From the NCBI GenBank assembly GCA_934438135.1, contig CAKSBP010000072.1:1-11102 (forward strand): DNA of 11,102 nt. Direction: 5' to 3'. Shown in pieces: positions 7,710 to 11,102 of this stretch. Position 1 is the stretch's first letter. Each line of letters starts with the position of its first letter. A model generated the notes under the pieces. The model did no database searches. It saw only the letters and a list, made by a program, of their open reading frames with translations, and had not been told where the DNA came from. The stretch is from an uncultured Clostridium sp. (GTDB lineage Bacteria; Bacillota; Clostridia; Lachnospirales; Lachnospiraceae). The position numbers were made by a program, and so were the translations under genes.

Positions 7710-7739
7710 TTGGACAGCTGTATTTTCTATTTTTATAAT
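7710..7739 (+). promoter_or_regulatory. Promoter of the flavoprotein oxidoreductase gene
   Basis: TTGGAC (7710-7715) and a perfect TATAAT (7734-7739) are separated by 18 bases. The predicted start is near 7746, giving a leader of about 25 bases that includes the AAAGGAG ribosome site at 7757-7763. The slightly long spacer would suit activation by the LysR protein bound upstream. Confidence 0.7.
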
Positions 7740-7771
7740 ATAGTGTAAAAAGAAGAAAAGGAGATTATCGT

Positions 7772-8713
7772 ATGACATATAAAATTATGGGAATTACAGC
7801 AGGAAGAAAGGACAGTAACAGTGAAATTTTATTAAAGGAAGCATTATGGTACTGTAAAGAGGCAGGAGCGGAAGTAACATTTGTAAATCTTCATGATTAT
7901 AATATTGAAGACTGTACGGGATGTACCAGCTGTACGAAGGCAATGTCACAGGGAAAATATATTGGATGTATTTTAGATAAGAAGGATGATAAAAAGCGTT
8001 TGACCGATTTCATGCTGGAGCAGGATGGACTGATTTTTTCTGCACCAACATATGATTTACAGGTCTGTTCTTTAATGGCACGATTCTTACAGCGAAGCTT
8101 GAGTTATGAGACTTCTTTCCGAGAAACAATCGGTGTGATGGAGCATAAGGCAAGAGCTGGAGCTTTGATTTCTGTTGGTGGTTCTACAAGAGCATGGCAG
8201 TCTATGGCATTAGAAAGCCTTCAGGCTGGAATGTTTACAATGGATATTCAGGTAATTGATATGTATCTTGCTACAAGAGTTCCTGGAAAGGCACAATGTC
8301 TTTTAGACGATGAAATGCTTAACCGTGCACGTCTGCTTGGAGAACATATAATGGAAGCAGTTCAGACACCGGAAGAAGAGAGAAAATGGCTTGGTGAGGA
8401 AGATATGGGCTGGTGTCCAAACTGTCATTCCAATGCACTTGTATTAGGTGAAATGCAGTGGGACGGTATTTATTATCCAGTAGAATGTCAGGTATGTGGC
8501 TGCGGTGGTAATCTGCAACAGACCGAAGAAGGAAAATGGAAATTTGTGATTCAGGAGAATGGTTATCTAAAAGATCGCACTACCGTTTCAGGACGTGCTC
8601 TTCACTTGGATGAAATCGCAGAAACCCAGGGAGGTTTCTATACACCGGAAAATATGGCCTTAGTAAAGGAGAAAATACAGAAGTATAAAGCAATGGAATT
8701 TCACACTGTTTAG
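7772..8713 (+). CDS. Iron-sulfur flavoprotein-like NAD(P)H-dependent oxidoreductase
   Basis: The 313-residue protein begins with a flavodoxin-like/NADPH-dependent FMN reductase fold: MGITAGRKDSNSEILLKEAL supplies the FMN phosphate loop, and SAPTYDLQVCSLMARFLQR (about 90-108) is the usual SPTY-like segment. A compact cysteine motif, Cys48-x2-Cys51-x2-Cys54 with Cys66 following, resembles the 4Fe-4S motif of archaeal/clostridial Isf proteins. A second cysteine set near the C-terminus, Cys215/Cys218 with Cys239/Cys242/Cys244, looks like a zinc ribbon or second metal site and makes the protein longer than simple FMN reductases (often around 200 residues). No signal peptide or membrane segment is seen, so it is cytoplasmic. 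The start is ATG 7772, with AAAGGAG 8 bases before it. It is divergent from a LysR gene and probably its regulated target. It likely reduces an electron acceptor such as a quinone, nitro compound or ferredoxin-linked partner; the substrate is unknown. Confidence 0.82.
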   Translation: MTYKIMGITAGRKDSNSEILLKEALWYCKEAGAEVTFVNLHDYNIEDCTGCTSCTKAMSQGKYIGCILDKKDDKKRLTDFMLEQDGLIFSAPTYDLQVCSLMARFLQRSLSYETSFRETIGVMEHKARAGALISVGGSTRAWQSMALESLQAGMFTMDIQVIDMYLATRVPGKAQCLLDDEMLNRARLLGEHIMEAVQTPEEERKWLGEEDMGWCPNCHSNALVLGEMQWDGIYYPVECQVCGCGGNLQQTEEGKWKFVIQENGYLKDRTTVSGRALHLDEIAETQGGFYTPENMALVKEKIQKYKAMEFHTV

Positions 8714-8893
8714 AAAAATATACATTCTTTACAGATACTAGGTTCTTTTTATGTCATATGCAGCATTGTTCTAATTGTAACTTTTGTTTTAATGGTTGTC
8801 TTTAATGCTAATGAAAGAGAAAGGTATGTGTTGTTTGAAAACGGACAGCGCGTACCTTTTTTGCAGGGCCCTATTATTTCTTACGATGACTAA
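8714..8893 (+). pseudogene. Membrane-protein-like open stretch without a start, possible remnant
   Basis: The 59 codons after the oxidoreductase TAG stay open in the same frame until TAA at 8891-8893. They encode a strongly hydrophobic segment (FYVICSIVLIVTFVLMVVF) followed by a polar tail (NERERYVLFENGQRVPFLQG), which looks like a transmembrane helix with a cytoplasmic end. No ATG, GTG or TTG precedes the helix. The only ATG (8792) falls inside it and has no ribosome site. I do not recognise the family. It may be the decayed 3' end of a lost membrane gene, or chance in AT-rich DNA. The rest of the gap before the next gene holds nothing further apart from the repeat noted separately. Confidence 0.3.
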
Positions 8894-8918
8894 ATAATGG
8901 TAAATTTTTATGCTAGAT

Positions 8919-8982
8919 TGTCAGTGCTTGCTAAATAAACTCGAATGCGGTATATTTATTGATAATAGTCTGATAACTGACA
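8919..8982. repeat. Widely spaced inverted repeat upstream of the response regulator
   Basis: TGTCAGT (8919-8925) and ACTGACA (8976-8982) are perfect 7-bp complements about 50 bases apart. The right arm ends 7 bases before the AAGGAG ribosome site of the response-regulator gene. They could be two half-sites for a regulator or the base of a leader stem, or they could be chance. Confidence 0.3.
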
Positions 8983-9003
8983 GAATAATAAGGAGCTGAT
9001 AGT

Positions 9004-9741
9004 ATGAGAATCATTTTGTTTGATGACGAGACCCTCAGTCTAGAAATTAATAAAGTATATATGAAAGCATTTTTGCAGGAGAAAAAAATAGAGAAAGCAG
9101 TTATTTCTTCTTTTACCAGTTATAACCGTATCCTGGATGAGAAAATTAGAAACTGCCAGATCGATATTGCGATTTTGGATATTGATATGAAAACAGAAAA
9201 AATAGATGGAATTATGGTGGCTGAAAAAATCCAGCAGTACAATGCAAACACCGTGATTATTTTTATTACCAGCCATTTAGAATATGCATTGAATGCATTT
9301 CAGGTTCTGGCCATTGGATTTCTTCCCAAACCGTATTCTCAAGAGCAGTTTTTTAAAGTAATGAATAAAGCATGGATTCAATACCTTGGAGTAATGGCAC
9401 TCAGCCAGACCAGTAAAATGATTCTTCTTGGCAGACAGTACTATGACGCTGCTAGAATTGTTTATTTGGAAAAGCAGAAAAATAAAGTACTGATACATAC
9501 CCATAAAAAAATGCTGGAAGTTCTATCTGCCATGTATGCAGTCAAAGAACAGCTTCCTTCCTATTTTATCCAGATTGAACGAGGAATTCTGGTGAATGCA
9601 TATTATATAGAAGGAATTGCAGAGCATCGGGTATATTTATCCATCGGTGAGTTTTTTCATATCCCAGATCGTAAATATAAAAAGGTAATGGAAGAATACC
9701 ATGCATTTCTTGAAAGCAAGCAGAATATTATTTTGAAATAA
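9004..9741 (+). CDS. LytTR-family (AgrA/LytR-type) response regulator
   Basis: This is a two-component response regulator of 245 residues. The receiver domain (about 1-125) has the acidic pair Asp7/Asp8 in LFDDE, phospho-acceptor Asp59 in AILDIDM, Thr89 in FITSH and Lys109 in LPKPY. A LytTR DNA-binding domain (about 134-239) shows IVYLEKQKNKVLIHT and FIQIERGILVNAYYI. Proteins of this kind bind paired direct repeats and often control peptide signalling, bacteriocins, competence or surface polysaccharides. ATG 9004 has AAGGAG 8 bases upstream. No histidine kinase, exporter or recognisable signal peptide gene lies beside it in the window, so it appears orphan here. A TATAAT-type promoter is not obvious in the 110 bases before it. 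It could be part of a unit broken by loss, given the remnant-like stretch upstream. Confidence 0.9.
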   Translation: MRIILFDDETLSLEINKVYMKAFLQEKKIEKAVISSFTSYNRILDEKIRNCQIDIAILDIDMKTEKIDGIMVAEKIQQYNANTVIIFITSHLEYALNAFQVLAIGFLPKPYSQEQFFKVMNKAWIQYLGVMALSQTSKMILLGRQYYDAARIVYLEKQKNKVLIHTHKKMLEVLSAMYAVKEQLPSYFIQIERGILVNAYYIEGIAEHRVYLSIGEFFHIPDRKYKKVMEEYHAFLESKQNIILK

Positions 9742-9884
9742 ATGTAACTTTACATAAAATTTTGTTTCTGTAGGATGATTCTTCATTTCGTGCATACATA
9801 TTTAATAATCTGAACTTTTCCAATCATTTATCCCGAAAAAACGTCATTTTATATCGGCAGGCACCGTACTGGAAAGATTCGCTG

Positions 9885-9890
9885 TATAAT
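9885..9890 (+). promoter_or_regulatory. Putative -10 box of the small HTH gene
   Basis: A perfect TATAAT lies 33 bases before the ATG at 9924. The -35 position (ACCGTA or CACCGT) matches poorly. The rest of the 182-base gap from 9742 holds a 14-base palindrome right after the response-regulator stop (ATGTAA-CT-TTACAT, 9742-9755) and no gene. Confidence 0.4.
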
Positions 9891-9923
9891 AAGTATATAT
9901 AAGAGTACAGGAGGTCTAGAAAA

Positions 9924-10172
9924 ATGAATAGAAAATCTGACAAAAATTATAATTTTAACTATAATAAATTACTTGGAAAAATAAAAGAAGTATTTCATAC
10001 ACAGGAAAGGTATGCACAGGCACTGGGGATTGGAAGAGTTTCTGTCAGTCAGAGACTGAATAACAAGCTGGAGTTTTCTCAGAATGAAATCTTAAAGTCC
10101 TGTGAACTGCTTGGTATTTCAAAATTGGAGATGCCTGCGTATTTTTTTACGTTAGAAGAGGATGCTGAGTAA
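9924..10172 (+). CDS. Small DUF739-type helix-turn-helix protein, phage-like
   Basis: The 82-residue protein has YNKLLGKIKEVF, TQERYAQALGIGRVSVSQRL and LNNKLEFSQNEILKSCELLGI, ending EMPAYFF. This pattern matches, as I recall it, the DUF739 family found in Firmicute prophages next to Cro/CI-like repressors. The probable helix-turn-helix is at about residues 26-47. It is likely a small cytoplasmic DNA-binding protein. The ribosome site AGGAGGT lies 8 bases before the ATG. No other phage gene is in the window, so it is either a stray prophage remnant or a domesticated regulator. Its target is unknown, and no clear operator was found. Confidence 0.8.
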   Translation: MNRKSDKNYNFNYNKLLGKIKEVFHTQERYAQALGIGRVSVSQRLNNKLEFSQNEILKSCELLGISKLEMPAYFFTLEEDAE

Positions 10173-10288
10173 AAAAGGTAGATAAAATGCATTCATCCTA
10201 AAAAAATGCTGTTTCATCACAAAATTGTAAGGGTAATTAACATGAAGTGTATTTTTTACAGGATAACAATGCTTTTCTGTCTGATTTG
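10173..10288. other. AT-rich spacer after the HTH gene
   Basis: I see no gene here. A short GCATT/AATGC inverted repeat about 15 to 40 bases after the stop lacks a T-run and is not a good terminator. It opens a gene-free stretch of about 650 bases (10173-10821), whose remaining content is listed in the entries that follow. Confidence 0.4.
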
Positions 10289-10318
10289 TTTACTAAGGCA
10301 GGGGGTTGGAAGTAAAAT
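10289..10318 (+). promoter_or_regulatory. Possible promoter of the structured RNA
   Basis: TTTACT (10289-10294) and TAAAAT (10313-10318) are separated by 18 bases, giving 4 of 6 and 5 of 6 matches to the consensus. A start near 10325 would fall at the 5' edge of the folded region. This is a plausible but unproven promoter. Confidence 0.35.
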
Positions 10319-10323
10319 AAGAA

Positions 10324-10523
10324 CTGCGGTATGACAAAGCCTTTTTCATATACAAACATTTGTCAGTACTCCCAAAAACAATCTTGTTTGGGAGTGCAGC
10401 CCAAATCATAATATCTTTCTTTTATTCTTTATATCTTTTATATGAGTGTGGAGGAGCGGAAGCAGACTCCCAATAAAACATGTGTGATACAAAAGCAGGA
10501 CAGACTAGAGTCCTGCTTTTGTA
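10324..10523 (+). ncRNA. Candidate structured RNA of about 200 nt
   Basis: Consecutive helices can be drawn by eye. A closing CTGC/GCAG helix (10324-10327 with 10396-10399) encloses two hairpins: TGACAAA/TTTGTCA (10332-10338 with 10359-10365), then ACTCCCAAA/TTTGGGAGT (10368-10376 with 10387-10395, extendable by a U-G and a G-C pair). A strong terminator hairpin closes the unit at 10488-10523. ACTCCCAA is repeated at 10466-10473, so the TTGGGAGT arm has two alternative partners, as in a switch. No protein-coding gene overlaps convincingly. I do not recognise a known riboswitch, T-box, 6S or SRP RNA. It could be an independent small RNA or a leader whose downstream gene is the GH48, although another promoter intervenes. 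Confidence 0.35.
10488..10523 (+). terminator. Strong rho-independent terminator
   Basis: A perfect 14-bp stem (TACAAAAGCAGGAC at 10488-10501 with GTCCTGCTTTTGTA at 10510-10523) has an 8-base loop and is followed by CTATTTTCTTTTA. There is no T-run on the minus strand, so it acts on plus-strand transcripts. It is more than 300 bases after the HTH gene, so it more likely ends a separate RNA starting in the gap. Confidence 0.8.
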
Positions 10524-10665
10524 CTATTTTCTTTTATGTTATCTCTAAACTAAAAAGTAGTTCAGTCATGTTTAAACAATTCAGCTATCAGAAAGCAGAT
10601 TGTGGGGAAATTACACAAAGAGTTTGTACATATTTAATAGAATTGTAGAAAAGATACAATAAATA

Positions 10666-10694
10666 TTGAATTATATGTAAATCAATGGTACAAT
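10666..10694 (+). promoter_or_regulatory. Promoter of the GH48 gene
   Basis: TTGAAT (10666-10671) and TACAAT (10689-10694) have exactly 17 bases between them. The predicted start is near 10701, giving a leader of about 120 bases before the ATG at 10822. A second TACAAT at 10655-10660 lacks a good -35. Confidence 0.6.
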
Positions 10695-10721
10695 AATTAC
10701 AGATTAAAACTTATGGGGTTC

Positions 10722-10760
10722 CTGAGAGTGATAAAAAATCACAATCAGAAGAGTTTTTTT
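10722..10760 (+). terminator. Terminator-like hairpin in the GH48 leader (attenuator candidate)
   Basis: CTGA (10722-10725) pairs with TCAG (10745-10748), and GTGAT (10728-10732) with ATCAC (10738-10742), across a 2x2 internal loop and an AAAAA loop. Five bases later is a run of seven T (10754-10760). It sits between the predicted promoter and the GH48 ATG. The stem is weak, so it would work only as a partial or regulated terminator. Confidence 0.35.
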
Positions 10761-10776
10761 CTAAAAATATTAATAC

Positions 10777-10794
10777 TTATGCTAAAGAGCATAA
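10777..10794 (+). promoter_or_regulatory. Hairpin upstream of the GH48 ribosome site
   Basis: TTATGCT and AGCATAA form a perfect 7-bp stem around an AAAG loop, extendable by TAAT/ATTA past a 2-base bulge. It ends about 14 bases before AAGGAGG (10809-10815). It may stabilise the mRNA or tune translation; no T-run follows it. Confidence 0.45.
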
Positions 10795-10821
10795 ATTATT
10801 AAAAATTCAAGGAGGAGACAA

Positions 10822-11102
10822 ATGTTTAATACAAAATTAAAGAGGGCTATTTGTGCAGCAAGTTCAACCATGTTAATCGCAGCTCAGGTTGCAACTGCTG
10901 TACCAGCATTTGCAGGGGTTAAAAATGATCGTACCGCAACAAGCTACAAGGGAACAGCTATTGCAGCTTCTCAGTTAAAAGATACTACAGATGTATATGC
11001 TCAGAGATTTGCAGAGTTATATAACATTGTAAAAGGAGATAACTCCAAATACTTTAGTAAAGAAGGAGTTCCTTATCATTCAATCGAAACATTAATGGTT
11101 GA
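10822..11102 (+). CDS. Secreted GH48 cellulase (reducing-end cellobiohydrolase), N-terminal part
   Basis: Only 93 codons plus two bases are present; the gene runs off the window. Residues 1-31 are a typical signal peptide (KLKR start, hydrophobic core, cleavage after AFA). From about residue 57 the protein reads DVYAQRFAELYNIVKGD, YFSKEGVPYHSIETLMV. This closely resembles the start of the GH48 catalytic domain in clostridial CelS and CelF, as I recall those sequences. GH48 enzymes are processive and release cellobiose from cellulose chain ends; in Firmicutes they are usually a central part of cellulose breakdown. The catalytic acid lies beyond the edge, so activity cannot be judged, nor can the presence of a dockerin or CBM. 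AAGGAGG lies 6 bases before the ATG. The leader carries two hairpins, one of them terminator-like, suggesting post-initiation control. Confidence 0.85.
   Translation, partial: MFNTKLKRAICAASSTMLIAAQVATAVPAFAGVKNDRTATSYKGTAIAASQLKDTTDVYAQRFAELYNIVKGDNSKYFSKEGVPYHSIETLMV

Noticed and set aside
8711..8893. TAG read-through (pyrrolysine-like) extension of the oxidoreductase
   Set aside because: The oxidoreductase already looks complete, the extension is a membrane helix unrelated to a soluble enzyme, and nothing in the window suggests pyrrolysine use.
10324..10523. T-box leader or other known riboswitch
   Set aside because: The conserved T-box sequence and other recognisable riboswitch cores are absent, and no aminoacyl-tRNA synthetase or biosynthetic gene follows.
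10442..10648. Plus-strand open frame of 68 codons
   Set aside because: It runs straight through the strong terminator at 10488-10523, has no good ribosome site before its ATG, and its residues look random.

Overview
The window looks like chromosomal DNA of a plant-fibre-degrading member of the Clostridia, most probably Lachnospiraceae. It is AT-rich, its Shine-Dalgarno sites are strong AGGAGG types, and its secreted glycoside hydrolases are of Gram-positive type with Clostridia-style binding modules. The genus is not established; this is inferred from gene content and composition.

Layout. Bases 1-238 hold the C-terminal end of a B3/B4-domain (tRNA-synthetase-editing-like) protein. After a short gap comes a large secreted xylanase on the plus strand (558-3209; CBM22-CBM22-GH10-linker-CBM3-like). 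It converges on a large secreted alpha-amylase on the minus strand (3298-6513; MalS-like GH13, two CBM26-like starch-binding modules, helical and Ig-like tail). A shared hairpin terminator at 3225-3274 separates them. Upstream of the amylase on the same strand is a LysR-type regulator (6718-7635). It diverges from an iron-sulfur-flavoprotein-like NAD(P)H-dependent oxidoreductase (7772-8713). The 136-bp divergent region carries an 8-bp perfect dyad with T-N11-A geometry, placed about -65 from the predicted oxidoreductase start, so this pair reads as a self-contained regulator/target unit.

Next are a short membrane-protein-like open stretch with no credible start (8714-8893), an AgrA/LytTR-type response regulator with no kinase beside it (9004-9741), and a small DUF739-type phage-like helix-turn-helix protein (9924-10172). 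A gene-poor stretch (10173-10821) holds a candidate structured RNA of about 200 nt ending in a strong terminator, then a promoter and leader with a terminator-like hairpin. The window ends in the first 93 codons of a secreted GH48 cellulase (from 10822).

Functionally, the three secreted hydrolases would attack xylan, starch and crystalline cellulose outside the cell. Neither complete enzyme ends in a dockerin or sortase signal; the xylanase and amylase carry their own binding modules, so they look like free enzymes rather than cellulosome parts. The regulators between them are not obviously tied to polysaccharide use. I see no CRISPR array, insertion sequence, tRNA or rRNA. The most interesting unexplained signals are the structured RNA and the GH48 leader attenuator candidate.
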